The notes: generated from the sequence alone by a model not told the origin. A DNA stretch of 64,000 nt from Gp6-AA40 sp036274155 (GCA_036274155.1 DASUGH010000188.1:92721-156720), one strand, 5' to 3'. Shown: positions 1 through 9,207, counted from the stretch's first letter. Made by a program: numbers and translations.

Positions 1-77
1 AACTGAGAACCCGGATCGAGGCGTTGTTCAAGTTAGCCAGACCACGACTCGTGCGGGGCTCGTCGCGCGTCCGACAC

Positions 78-273
78 AGACGTCGCCCATCCGCCCTGCC
101 CCAGGCGTCCGAGGATGCGATAGCGGCCTGCGAGCACGGTGCCAGCGGCAAAGCGCCCTTCCTCCACGAGCGGGCCGCTCGAGCGCCGCCTCGACGATCG
201 CCCGCACCTTCGCGAACCGCTCAGGGGTGACAGTGCCGGTGCCGGTCGCGCGATCGGACGATTGCGGGCTCAT
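78..273 (-). pseudogene. Decayed N-terminal remnant of a fourth Ser/Thr kinase
   Basis: On the minus strand an ATG near 273 opens a peptide with the N-terminal signature of the three neighbouring kinases (ATGTGTVTPERFAKVRAI). After about 35 residues roughly 50 codons are missing. The reading then jumps out of frame into the sequence that should encode the segment before the kinase glycine loop (AGTVLAGRYRILG). At the loop itself one C is missing compared with the intact copies, a second frameshift, and homology stops near position 78. No catalytic loop, DFG or membrane part remains. It lies 186 bp downstream of the last intact kinase in the same orientation, so it is best read as the eroded end of the tandem array. 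Confidence 0.7.
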
Positions 274-459
274 TGCCGGCCAGTTGACGATAACGGCGAT
301 CGGCTGTGTCGCGCTCTGCTGCATCCTGCGATCCGAGCTGATGAAGGATAGCTCTTTCCCGACGTAGCTCCAGGCCGGGGCGTGCCGCCGCCCGTCGCGA
401 ATCGGCCCCGGTCCTTGTGAGCCCGAGGACGCGTTCGCCTGACTCGTGCGGCGTCGGCG

Positions 460-3171
460 TCATGGTGTCGCGGATTCAAGAGACGTGGTCCGCTGAGCGG
501 ACAGAATGACCCACAGCGCCCAGACGGCGACGGCCATCAGCAGCGCCCAGGGCAGAAGCCCCCATCCGATGTACCAACTGTCCCAGGCGCCGGGCGTCTG
601 GCTGACGATGATGAACTCACACTGGATCGCCACGAGCATCGCCAAAAGACCGAAGCGGCGCAGCAGCCAGAGCAGCGCCCAGGCGTTCACGACGAAATAG
701 ACACGGACGAGGGCATCGCCCTCTACGGACACTGATCCGCTGTTCAGCAGCGCCCCGATGAGAAGCGAGCCCAGCGCGTCGGCGATCCAGAGCTTTCGTA
801 CGAGCAGTCGTAACAGCACGATGATGAGGACGAACGCAATGACATAGGCGAGTGCTCGTGCTGGGGAACCCAGCAACATGCCCAGAGGCACCACCCCTCC
901 CTGCAGCGATGCAAGAGAGATGGGAATTCCTGGAATCGACTCCGGCCGCAGTACCGACGCGACCACGGCGAGGCCGGCGAAGAATCCCAGTTCGAGGGAG
1001 AGGCCAACCAACACATGGGTGGCAACCAGAGGATTCCGCACCTGGCCGGACAGGACCCGTGTCCAGGAGATGAGCGCATCGGGCCAATGCCGGCGCACGT
1101 ACGGTTCCACCGCCATGTAAAGGGCCCAGATCAGGCCACCGCCGAAGACGGCAAAGCTGAGGCCGCTCACGAACAAGCCGAGCTCCTCGAGCCGCGCGAC
1201 GTGCGGGCCCTGCAAGGCCCACTCGGCCAGCATGAGAGAAAATGCAGCGGCGCCAACCCGGCCAGCTCCCCGGCGATCGCCCCGGCCAAGGCGTGCATGA
1301 CGCCGTGCCACGATTGCCGAGCCGAAGACGATAGTGAGGAACAACACCACCGCCGTGGCACCCAGCCACACGGGGCGATCGAGCTCGTTCGACTCTTCCG
1401 TCCAGTTGCCGGTGACGCGGTAGTAGACCGGGCGACCCTGCCAATACGCCGCCGAGACGCGAACCTCCTCGCTCCTGCCGGTTCCGTAGTTGCCAGTCCA
1501 GGCCAGACGACGGTCGAAGGCCATTGGCGGCGTGTCGCGCGCTGTCGTCTCGGCGAAGCGGGCCAGGTCCAGACCTGCGAGTGTGAACAGCACGGCGGGG
1601 TCGACCGGCGGAACGAGGCTGTCGCCCGGCGTCTCCGCAGGTCTCACGTCGAGCTCGACCAACCGGCCGGCGGGGTCCAGGAGAAGGCGGGTCATTCCCG
1701 GTTCGATCGCGGGCTGACGGTAGTCGAGGACCCCGCCTCCCAGCTTCAGATCAGGCACGATGTCCCGATCCTGTTGCCGGTACCAGAACCGGAGCACCGC
1801 CGGCTGATTGCTGGCCAGGATCGCATCGTGATCCGAGGGCGCGACCTTCTCGAGCGCACGCAGGAAACTGGTGTCGCAGCACTCGAATCCATGGGCCGCG
1901 CTCACGGGGGCGTCCGGATATCCGACCTGCTTCAGGATCTCCTGGGCGCGAAACGCGAGCACGGACGGTGGATATGCCAGCGACGCGCGTCGCGTGATGA
2001 CGTTTGGCGATTGCCACAGCAGGAGGGCGATCAACGCGGGGACGACCGCAAAACACATCCAGGCAGCCCGCGGACTGAAGCCCTCTTTCTCCTGCGAGGC
2101 AGCCACCATCTCCGGCGAGGGCGTCTCACCGGCGGCGAGTGCTGCCGCAATCGGATCGGCGCCAGGCAGCGCCATCGCCACGTTCAACGCCGATGACGGG
2201 CGCCGCTTCGGGTCCTCCTCGAGGCAGCGCAGAATCAGCCGCTCGATCGCCGGGTCGAGATCCTTCACCAGATCCGACGGGCTCGACTGCGTGTCCTTCC
2301 GCGCTTTCCCAGTGAACATCTCGTGCAGCACGAGGCCGAGCGAATAAATGTCACTACGTGTGGTGACGTCTTTCCCCGCCTTCTGCTCCGGCGACATGTA
2401 GGCCGGCGTCCCGCTCCGCAGATCGCTCAGCGGGATTTCCGCAGCGAGGCCGGCCAGGCCGAAGTCGGTGATCCGCGGCTGGCCGCGGCCGTCGATCATG
2501 ATGTTGGCCGGCTTCAGATCGCGGTGCAGCACGCCGCGCTCGTGAGCTGCACCGAGGCCCGCGCAAATCTTCCGCGTGAACTCGATCGCTTTGTCCTGCG
2601 GCAGCCGGCCAATGCGGCGCAGGAGCGAGGCGAGGTCTTCGCCGTCGATGTACTCCATCGACAGGAAGTGCAGCCCTTCGACCATCCCGAGGTCGTAAAC
2701 GCGGCAGACGTTGGGATGCGAGACCTGCCGGGCGATGCGCACCTCGTTGCGGAAGCGCGCGAGCGCCGCTTCGCTGAGATGTGCCGGCGCAAGGAACTTC
2801 AGTGCGACGGTCTGGTTGAGGATCAGATCGTGAGCGCGATAGACCTCGCCCATCCCGCCCTGCCCCAGGCGTCCCAGGATGCGGTAGCGGCCTGCGAGCA
2901 CGGTGCCAGCGGGAAAGCGGCCTTCCTCGGGAGCGCTGGACGATGGCGTCGACGCAGGACGATCGAGGAGCGGCGCACCGGTAGCGTCGGCTGCCAGCAT
3001 TGCCTCCACCTCGCGCAGCAGCACGGCGTCGCCGACGCACGCGCCCTTTACGAATACCAATCGGTCGCGCGCCGGCTGCTCGAGCGCCGCCTCGAAGATC
3101 GCTCGCACCCGCGCAAAGCGCTCCGGCGACATCGTTCCGGTGCCGGTTGCAGACGAAGGCTCGGAGGGCAT
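460..3171 (-). CDS. Membrane-anchored Ser/Thr protein kinase (copy 1)
   Basis: Hanks-type kinase of 903 aa. Residues 1-90 carry the TPERFARVRAIFEAAL / REVEAML preamble common in Acidobacteriota kinases. The kinase domain spans about 95-350: glycine loop GQGGMGEV (103-110), ATP lysine in VALK (K125), HRDLKPAN (216-223), DFG (236-238), SPEQ. TM1 lies near 369-387. An extracytoplasmic region of about 240 residues follows with a Cys-Cys pair (about 431-432), then seven or eight membrane segments with EPYVRRHWPDALISW. I chose ATG 3171 because the preamble starts there and the reading frame further upstream runs antisense through copy 2. The upstream gene ends 5 bp away, indicating one operon. No strong Shine-Dalgarno is present, so translation may depend on coupling. 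Substrate and signal are unknown. Confidence 0.93.
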   Translation of the reverse strand: MPSEPSSATGTGTMSPERFARVRAIFEAALEQPARDRLVFVKGACVGDAVLLREVEAMLAADATGAPLLDRPASTPSSSAPEEGRFPAGTVLAGRYRILGRLGQGGMGEVYRAHDLILNQTVALKFLAPAHLSEAALARFRNEVRIARQVSHPNVCRVYDLGMVEGLHFLSMEYIDGEDLASLLRRIGRLPQDKAIEFTRKICAGLGAAHERGVLHRDLKPANIMIDGRGQPRITDFGLAGLAAEIPLSDLRSGTPAYMSPEQKAGKDVTTRSDIYSLGLVLHEMFTGKARKDTQSSPSDLVKDLDPAIERLILRCLEEDPKRRPSSALNVAMALPGADPIAAALAAGETPSPEMVAASQEKEGFSPRAAWMCFAVVPALIALLLWQSPNVITRRASLAYPPSVLAFRAQEILKQVGYPDAPVSAAHGFECCDTSFLRALEKVAPSDHDAILASNQPAVLRFWYRQQDRDIVPDLKLGGGVLDYRQPAIEPGMTRLLLDPAGRLVELDVRPAETPGDSLVPPVDPAVLFTLAGLDLARFAETTARDTPPMAFDRRLAWTGNYGTGRSEEVRVSAAYWQGRPVYYRVTGNWTEESNELDRPVWLGATAVVLFLTIVFGSAIVARRHARLGRGDRRGAGRVGAAAFSLMLAEWALQGPHVARLEELGLFVSGLSFAVFGGGLIWALYMAVEPYVRRHWPDALISWTRVLSGQVRNPLVATHVLVGLSLELGFFAGLAVVASVLRPESIPGIPISLASLQGGVVPLGMLLGSPARALAYVIAFVLIIVLLRLLVRKLWIADALGSLLIGALLNSGSVSVEGDALVRVYFVVNAWALLWLLRRFGLLAMLVAIQCEFIIVSQTPGAWDSWYIGWGLLPWALLMAVAVWALWVILSAQRTTSLESATP

Positions 3172-3176
3172 GGGAC

Positions 3177-5849
3177 TCACGTGGCCGACTCCATCGAGTG
3201 CTGCTGCCCGGCAGAAGCGGTCACCCAGACTGCCCAAGCGGCCAGAAGGAACGGCAGCAGATGCACTGGCAGGAAATGCGCCCCGACCCAGCCTGTGGTG
3301 AGCGGCGCGAACACAAGGGTGCTCTGCACCATGAACGCGACCAGATAAGCGAGGAGCCCGAACCTGCGAAGCAACCACATGATGCTGAGCCATGCCGGCA
3401 GCAGCACCAAGGCCTCTGCACGAAGGCCTCCGACCAGAATCGCGATCAGGATCGCCGCCGCCAGATCCGCGAGCCACAACTTGCGGATCCACAGCCGGAA
3501 TAACACGATGGCGATGAGCAGCAGCGCGGCCTCGGCGAGACCCGTGCCCGCGCGCGAGGACCAGAGTGAGAGCGTCTGCCCGGCACTGCCAAGATACGGC
3601 AGCGAAAGGGACGCCAGGCCTCTGCCGCGACTGTAGCCGGCAGCCATGTCGAGCGCTGGAGAGATCGCCGTGCCCCAAATCACAGCCATGGTGAGGCCCG
3701 CCAGGACGTGCGATGCGACAAGCGGATTGTGAACCTTTCCGGAACGGAGCCGGCTCCAGGAAATGAGCGAGTCCGGCCAGTGCCGCCGGACGTACGGCTC
3801 CGTCGCGATGTATGCGACCCAGACCAGGACAATCGGAAGAATCCACGGCAGCCCACTATCGCCGGTTGGCAAGTGCTGAGGCTGCAGGAACACCTCCAAT
3901 GCACTGAGCACGCTGACGATGGCGACCAGGATGTAGGCGCCGCGCTTCTCGCTGCGCCCCTGTCGCAGGTTGCGCCACGCGATGACGAACGCTCCCGCCA
4001 TCAGGATGACGCCGGCCATGCGGCTCAAAATCCTGAACCGTGCATAACCAGCGGAACGTGCATCGCCCTCGGCTGGCGGAAACAGGGGAAGCACGCGAAA
4101 CTCGACCGGCCGTCCGCTCCACGATGCAGCTTCTACACGGACGCTCCATCGGGGGCCGTCTGCATACGTTCCCTCCCACGCCGTCCGCGCATCGCTTGCG
4201 ACGCCGGGCACGGCTTCAGGGATTGCCGGTGAGAAGCGCGCCATCTCCAGGTGGGCTGCTCTGAAGAGAACGTCCCAATCCACACCGTCAGCGTAGGGGG
4301 CCTCCGATGTAGCCGGGGCCTCAAAGCGCAGGAGCCTGCCGACAGCATCCGTTTCAACCCGGATCGGCCGCTGCGGTCGTTCCGTTTCAACGCCGAATGG
4401 ATCGAACGGAACCTCTCGCGGCGCCGCGGTCGCGACCTGTTGGCTGTAGAAGAACGATATGACCGCCGGCTGGTGACTCGAGAACGCCTTCGCGCTGTCG
4501 GCCGCGTCGAGGCGCCTCACGTAGCGGATTGCATCGGTATGGCAGCACCAGTATCCGTAGGCGGCTGGCCCATGCTCTGCCGTGTATCCGATGTTCTTCA
4601 GCATCAGCTGGACGCGATCGGCAAGCGCGTCAGGACGAATCGTCAACGGAGCCCGGGCGAAGACGTCGATCCTTGCCCTGATGGGAACTGCGGCAGCCAC
4701 CGCGAGGGCCATAGCCACCAGGCACAGGAGTGCGGCGCGAACGGAGAACCCCTCTTTCTCTTGCGACGCCGCGACCATCTCGGGCGACGGCGTCTCCCCC
4801 GCCGCCAGCGCCGCCGCGATCGGATCCGCGCCCGGCAGCGCCATGGCGACATTGAGCGCTGTGCTCGGCCTTCGCTTCGGATCCTCCTCCAGACAGCGCA
4901 GAATGAGCCGCTCGATCGCCGGGTCGAGATCCTTCACCAGCTCCGACGGGCTCGACTGCGTGTCCTTTCGCGCCTTCCCCGTGAACATCTCGTGCAGCAC
5001 GAGGCCCAGCGAATACAGGTCGCTGCGGACGGTGACGTCCTTCCCCGCCTTCTGCTCCGGCGACATGTAGGCCGGCGTACCGCTGCGCAGATCGCTGAGC
5101 GGGATTTCGGCCGCGAGACCCGCCAGTCCGAAGTCGGTGATCCGCGGTTGCCCGCGGCCGTCGATCATGATGTTGGCCGGCTTCAGGTCGCGGTGCAGCA
5201 CGCCGCGCTCGTGCGCCGCGCCGAGCCCCGCGCAAATCTTCCGCGTGAACTCGATCGCCTTGTCCTGCGGCAATCGGCCGATGCGACGCAGCAGCGATGC
5301 GAGGTCTTCCCCGTCGATGTACTCCATCGACAGGAAGTGCAGCCCTTCCACCATCCCGAGGTCGTAGACGCGGCAGACGTTCGGATGCGAGACCTGCCGG
5401 GCGATGCGTACCTCGTTGCGGAAGCGCGCGAGCGCCGCTTCGCTGAGATGCGCCGGCGCGAGGAACTTCAGCGCCACGGTCTGGTTGAGGATGAGATCGT
5501 GGGCGCGATAGACCTCGCCCATCCCGCCCTGCCCCAGGCGTCCGAGAATGCGGTAACGCCCCGCGAGCACGGTGCCAGCGGGAAAGCGTCCTTCTTCAGG
5601 CGCACTCGAGGACGGTGTCGATGCCGGGCGGTCGAGCAGCGGCGCGCCGGTGGCATCCGCCGCCAGCATCGCTTCTACCTCGCGCAGCAGCACGGCGTCG
5701 CCGACGCACGCGCCCTTCACGAATCCCTGCCGGTCGCGCGCCGGCTGCTCCAGCGCCGCTTCGAAAATCGCGCGCACCCGCGCAAAGCGCTCGGGCGTGA
5801 CGGTCCCTGCACCGCTCCCGGTTGCCGGGTTCGATGGCTGGGCCGTCAT
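3177..5849 (-). CDS. Membrane-anchored Ser/Thr protein kinase (copy 2)
   Basis: 890-aa paralogue of the flanking kinases. The kinase domain has every catalytic motif (GQGGMGEV, VALK, HRDLKPAN, DFG, SPEQ) and is almost identical in sequence to copies 1 and 3. From TM1 onward it diverges strongly: the extracytoplasmic domain has GYWCCHTDA at the Cys-Cys position and only the skeleton motifs (FFYSQQ, SGRPVEF, EPYVRRHWPDSLISW) are shared. About eight membrane segments follow. ATG 5849 overlaps the stop of copy 3 by 4 nt (ATGA) and has a GGAG 8 nt upstream, so the start is well supported and translation is probably coupled. Likely role: phosphorylation of a local regulator in response to a different envelope cue from its neighbours (inference). 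Confidence 0.93.
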   Translation of the reverse strand: MTAQPSNPATGSGAGTVTPERFARVRAIFEAALEQPARDRQGFVKGACVGDAVLLREVEAMLAADATGAPLLDRPASTPSSSAPEEGRFPAGTVLAGRYRILGRLGQGGMGEVYRAHDLILNQTVALKFLAPAHLSEAALARFRNEVRIARQVSHPNVCRVYDLGMVEGLHFLSMEYIDGEDLASLLRRIGRLPQDKAIEFTRKICAGLGAAHERGVLHRDLKPANIMIDGRGQPRITDFGLAGLAAEIPLSDLRSGTPAYMSPEQKAGKDVTVRSDLYSLGLVLHEMFTGKARKDTQSSPSELVKDLDPAIERLILRCLEEDPKRRPSTALNVAMALPGADPIAAALAAGETPSPEMVAASQEKEGFSVRAALLCLVAMALAVAAAVPIRARIDVFARAPLTIRPDALADRVQLMLKNIGYTAEHGPAAYGYWCCHTDAIRYVRRLDAADSAKAFSSHQPAVISFFYSQQVATAAPREVPFDPFGVETERPQRPIRVETDAVGRLLRFEAPATSEAPYADGVDWDVLFRAAHLEMARFSPAIPEAVPGVASDARTAWEGTYADGPRWSVRVEAASWSGRPVEFRVLPLFPPAEGDARSAGYARFRILSRMAGVILMAGAFVIAWRNLRQGRSEKRGAYILVAIVSVLSALEVFLQPQHLPTGDSGLPWILPIVLVWVAYIATEPYVRRHWPDSLISWSRLRSGKVHNPLVASHVLAGLTMAVIWGTAISPALDMAAGYSRGRGLASLSLPYLGSAGQTLSLWSSRAGTGLAEAALLLIAIVLFRLWIRKLWLADLAAAILIAILVGGLRAEALVLLPAWLSIMWLLRRFGLLAYLVAFMVQSTLVFAPLTTGWVGAHFLPVHLLPFLLAAWAVWVTASAGQQHSMESAT

Positions 5850-8536
5850 GCCGTCAACTCCGTCAACGGTTGTCGCTTGTCCGAGAGGATGACCCAGAGT
5901 GCCCACGCCGCAACCCCGACGATGAGTCCCAGCGTGAAGAGAGACCATCCGCTATACCAGGCGTCGAACGATGCCGGCACCGCGTTCAGCGTGAAGTAGG
6001 TCCACCAGGCGACGAACATCGCAAGGTACCCGAATCGTCGTAACAGCATCAGCGTGGCGTACATGAACAGCCCGTTCGAGACGAAACCGACGAACCCGGT
6101 ATACGCGTAGAGGCCGCCGGCACCGGTCACGAGACAGGTAGCGACGTCGGCGAGCCATGTCCGCCGAAGCGTGGCGCGAAACACGAGTGCGAGCACCAGG
6201 ATGATCAGCGTGAACGTGAAAGCAGATCCGACGGCCTGGAGAAGTCTGCCCGCGAACGACGCCGTGCTGCTCATGCTCGATATCGCGTCTGGAGGCAGAA
6301 CGATGACCCAGAGGCGAACCACGAGCCACATGACGAGGTTCCCCACCAGCGTGATGGTCAGCATGACGACGATGCCGACCAGGGCGTGCGACGCCACGAG
6401 CGAATCGCGCAGCCGAGCGCTCTGCAGCCGCGTCCATGAGATCAACGCGTCGGGAGTCTGACGCCGTACGAACGGTTCGATTGCGACGTACGCCACCCAC
6501 GACAGCAGGGTCACGAGCACATCGATCGCGAACGTCACGATCCAGTGCTCCACCACGGAGAGATCGACGACGCGCGGTCCGAGAAGAATCGACTGACCGA
6601 GGCCGCACACGAACACGACCCGCGCCACAAAGGCCGCCCCCCTCCGATCGCCGCGACCTGCCCGCAGATTGCGCCAGGCGACCAGCAGCGCGCCGACAGC
6701 AGCGACTGCAGTCGTGATCAACAGCACGTATGGAAGCGCCGCCGGCAGCGCATCGTCTTCCTCGTCTGTTCGAACCCAGTCACCAATCACCTCGAAGAAC
6801 ACCGGGCGTCCTCGCCACCAGGCTGCCTCCACACGAACCGATGCCTGCAGATCGTCCCGATAACGTCCCATCCAGGCCAGGCGAACGTCGAATGCCATCG
6901 GCGGAGTGAGACGCGGTGTCGCATCGGAGAAACGGCGGCGATCGAGACCCGCCGCCTCGAACAACGCTGTTGCGTCGACAGCGGCGGCCGGCGGACCCTC
7001 GTCGTCCGACGGTCTGACCTCGAGAGCGATCAGGCGCGCGGCACCGTCGAGCGCCAGGCGAATCATTCCTGGTTGATCGTTCGCCGGCGCGTCATAAGCG
7101 ACGCTGCGAGCCCTCGTGGTCAGCGGCCGCCGATGCTGCCGGTACCAGAAGCGGGCGACCGGCGGCTGGTGGCCTGGCAGAATGGCATCACGTTCTGGCT
7201 GCTGTTCAATCCAACGGAAGTTGCTCCCGTTGCAGCAATCGAAGCCGTACGCGGTGTCAGCGGGCCGCCCCGGGTAGCCGAGCTGCTGGAGGACTTGCGT
7301 GGAGCGAAACGCCAGCGCGTCGGGCGGAATTTCCAGAGGGGCTCGCGTGGTCAGCAAGATGGGGTTCGCGGAGAACGCAGCGGGGACTATGAGCAGTAGC
7401 ACCGCCGCGAAACAGATGACGGCGGCGCGAACGGAAAGACCCTCCTTCTCTTGCGAAGCGGCCACCATCTCGGGCGACGGCGTCTCGCCTGCAGCCAGGG
7501 CGGCCGCGACGGGGTCGGCGCCTGGCAACGCCATCGCCACGTTCAACGCCGATGACGGGCGCCGCTTCGGGTCCTCCTCGAGACATCGCAGAATGAGCCG
7601 CTCGATCGCCGGGTCGAGATCCTTCACCAGCTCCGACGGACTCGACTGCGTGTCCTTCCGCGCCTTCCCCGTGAACATCTCGTGCAGCACGAGGCCGAGC
7701 GAATAAATGTCACTACGTGTGGTGACGTCCTTCCCCGCCTTCTGCTCCGGCGACATGTACGCCGGGGTGCCGCTTCGCAAATCACTCAGCGGGATCTCCG
7801 CCGCGAGTCCCGCAAGGCCGAAGTCGGTAATCCGCGGCTGGCCGCGGCCGTCGATCATGATGTTCGCTGGCTTCAGATCACGGTGCAGCACGCCGCGCTC
7901 GTGCGCTGCACCGAGCCCTGCACAGATCTTCCGCGTGAACTCGATCGCCTTGTCCTGCGGGAGCCGGCCGATGCGGCGCAGCAGCGACGCGAGGTCTTCC
8001 CCGTCGATGTACTCCATCGACAGGAAGTGCAGCCCCTCGACCATGCCGAGGTCGTAGACGCGGCAGACGTTCGGATGCGAGACCTGACGGGCGATGCGCA
8101 CCTCGTTGCGGAAGCGCGCGAGCGCCGCTTCGCTGAGATGCGCCGGCGCGAGGAACTTCAGCGCGACCAGCTGGTTCAGGATCAGATCGTGGGCGCGATA
8201 GACCTCGCCCATGCCGCCCTGCCCCAGGCGTCCGAGGATCCGGTAGCGACCAGCGAGGACAGTGCCGGCTGGAAACCGGCCCTCCTCCGGCGCACTCGAG
8301 GACGGTGTCGATGCCGGGCGGTCGAGCAGCGGCGCGCCGGTGGCATCCGCCGCCAGCATCGCCTCCACCTCGCGCAGCAGCACGGCGTCGCCGGCGCACG
8401 CGCCCTTCACGAACCCCTGCCGGTCGCGCGCCGGCTGCGCCAGCGCCGCTTCGAAGATCGCCCGCACCCTGGCGAAGCGCTCCGGCGTCAGCGTCCCGAT
8501 CCCCGAAGTCAGGCCGCCACCCTCTCTGTCGGTCAT
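5846..8536 (-). CDS. Membrane-anchored Ser/Thr protein kinase (copy 3, first gene of the array)
   Basis: 896-aa kinase with the same order as the next two genes: N-terminal preamble, complete kinase domain, TM1, extracytoplasmic sensor with GFDCCNGSN, then multiple membrane segments with EPFVRRQTPDALISW. The start at 8536 is preferred over an in-frame ATG 12 codons upstream because AGGAG sits 8 nt before it. One kinase-domain difference is L for T just before VALK. It is the first gene of the three-kinase unit and its stop overlaps the start of copy 2. The upstream intergenic region is shared with a divergent small gene; a GAACTC/TATGAT pair there (8662-8687) could be an ECF-type promoter, but this is weak. 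Confidence 0.93.
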   Translation of the reverse strand: MTDREGGGLTSGIGTLTPERFARVRAIFEAALAQPARDRQGFVKGACAGDAVLLREVEAMLAADATGAPLLDRPASTPSSSAPEEGRFPAGTVLAGRYRILGRLGQGGMGEVYRAHDLILNQLVALKFLAPAHLSEAALARFRNEVRIARQVSHPNVCRVYDLGMVEGLHFLSMEYIDGEDLASLLRRIGRLPQDKAIEFTRKICAGLGAAHERGVLHRDLKPANIMIDGRGQPRITDFGLAGLAAEIPLSDLRSGTPAYMSPEQKAGKDVTTRSDIYSLGLVLHEMFTGKARKDTQSSPSELVKDLDPAIERLILRCLEEDPKRRPSSALNVAMALPGADPVAAALAAGETPSPEMVAASQEKEGLSVRAAVICFAAVLLLIVPAAFSANPILLTTRAPLEIPPDALAFRSTQVLQQLGYPGRPADTAYGFDCCNGSNFRWIEQQPERDAILPGHQPPVARFWYRQHRRPLTTRARSVAYDAPANDQPGMIRLALDGAARLIALEVRPSDDEGPPAAAVDATALFEAAGLDRRRFSDATPRLTPPMAFDVRLAWMGRYRDDLQASVRVEAAWWRGRPVFFEVIGDWVRTDEEDDALPAALPYVLLITTAVAAVGALLVAWRNLRAGRGDRRGAAFVARVVFVCGLGQSILLGPRVVDLSVVEHWIVTFAIDVLVTLLSWVAYVAIEPFVRRQTPDALISWTRLQSARLRDSLVASHALVGIVVMLTITLVGNLVMWLVVRLWVIVLPPDAISSMSSTASFAGRLLQAVGSAFTFTLIILVLALVFRATLRRTWLADVATCLVTGAGGLYAYTGFVGFVSNGLFMYATLMLLRRFGYLAMFVAWWTYFTLNAVPASFDAWYSGWSLFTLGLIVGVAAWALWVILSDKRQPLTELTA

Positions 8537-8661
8537 TCGAGGCGCTCCTGTCGAAAGAGGTCCCTGAACCAACCGCTATGAGCATTAGCGGGAACGCCGC
8601 GTGGCTCGTATCACGGGCCGAACGTCTCAGTCCGAGGGTCTTTACGGTGGATTTGCTGCGG

Positions 8662-8687
8662 ATCATACGCGTCCGGGGGTTGAGTTC
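8662..8687 (-). promoter_or_regulatory. Possible promoter of the kinase operon
   Basis: On the minus strand GAACTC (8687-8682) is followed after 14 nt by TATGAT (8667-8662), about 125 nt upstream of the first kinase start. GAAC-type -35 boxes are typical of ECF sigma factors and an ECF gene lies 500 bp away. Pattern match only. Confidence 0.2.
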
Positions 8688-8782
8688 GTATGAGCGTCCA
8701 GGAATCGGTCCCGCCGCCGCCGCGACGTCGGTGATACGCGCCGCCCCGATCTTCCGCTTATGCCAGTGAGAGGAGATTCGCC

Positions 8783-8950
8783 ATGCAGATTCAAGCCCCG
8801 GAAACCCACCCGCTGGCCGCATCCACCGTTCTCTGCGCGGCCTGCCTGGCCCTGCTCCTGGTCTCCTATATCGCGATAGGTGTGGGGATGGCCCGGCTCC
8901 TCCGCGTGCAGCTTCCCGCCGCCGTCCAGTCCCATATGGTTCGTTTCTAA
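8783..8950 (+). CDS. Small single-TM membrane peptide (55 aa), unknown function
   Basis: A 55-codon frame starts at ATG 8783 with AGGAG (8771-8775) 7 nt upstream, a very good ribosome site, and ends at TAA 8950. The peptide begins MQIQAPETHPLAAS, has one hydrophobic helix of about 22 residues (STVLCAACLALLLVSYIAIG), then a short basic stretch and the end HMVRF. It does not overlap a gene on the other strand. It sits between the divergent kinase operon and the ECF sigma factor, so it may be a regulator or membrane partner of that system. No family was recognised. Confidence 0.5.
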   Translation: MQIQAPETHPLAASTVLCAACLALLLVSYIAIGVGMARLLRVQLPAAVQSHMVRF

Positions 8951-9054
8951 CTGAACGCTTGGACGAGGGCGGACGCTGCGAAGCATCGTGAACAGGTCAG
9001 GGCGACATCAGGCGACTGGAACGGCCTGGCGGTGAGGGTTCGCCCACGCCGCCA

Positions 9055-9161
9055 GCCGTCTTGACCGGCTGATTGGCAGACGACTCAAGTTTTCATTAGG
9101 TCAAGACGGCCCGCCCCGCGAAGCGGGGCAAAGAAACACTGCATGCCTGACGAGGCCTCGT
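9055..9161. promoter_or_regulatory. Stacked inverted repeats upstream of the ECF sigma gene
   Basis: Three palindromes lie in the 257-bp gap before the sigma gene. First, a perfect 12-bp inverted repeat with arms 9055-9066 (GCCGTCTTGACC) and 9099-9110, 32 nt apart. Second, a GC hairpin GCCCCGC-GAA-GCGGGGC at 9113-9129. Third, a perfect 12-bp palindrome ACGAGGCCTCGT at 9150-9161, with part of it (GCCTCGT) repeated directly at 9183-9189. No T-run follows, so a terminator is unlikely. An operator, an attenuator or a small dispersed repeat are all possible. Confidence 0.5.
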
Positions 9162-9193
9162 AGACCGGAGGTCGAGGGCAGGGCCTCGTTAGG

Positions 9194-9199
9194 TATGAT
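9194..9199 (+). promoter_or_regulatory. Candidate -10 box for a leaderless ECF transcript
   Basis: TATGAT (5 of 6 to the TATAAT consensus) ends 8 nt before the GTG start at 9208, so transcription would begin at or next to the start codon. No ribosome site or good -35 is visible. Confidence 0.3.
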
Positions 9200-9207
9200 G
9201 GCGCCGC

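Noticed and set aside
1..60. A fragment reading LANLNNASIRVLS on the minus strand, reminiscent of the end of a TonB receptor
   Set aside because: Only about 25 residues at the window edge and no second motif; cannot be supported.
4251..5999. Long frames antisense to the kinases (up to 582 codons)
   Set aside because: They mirror the GC-rich third-position bias of the real genes, read as Arg/Glu/His-rich non-domain sequence, and recur with the repeated kinase DNA.
9113..9129. GC hairpin as a rho-independent terminator
   Set aside because: No T-tract follows on either strand.
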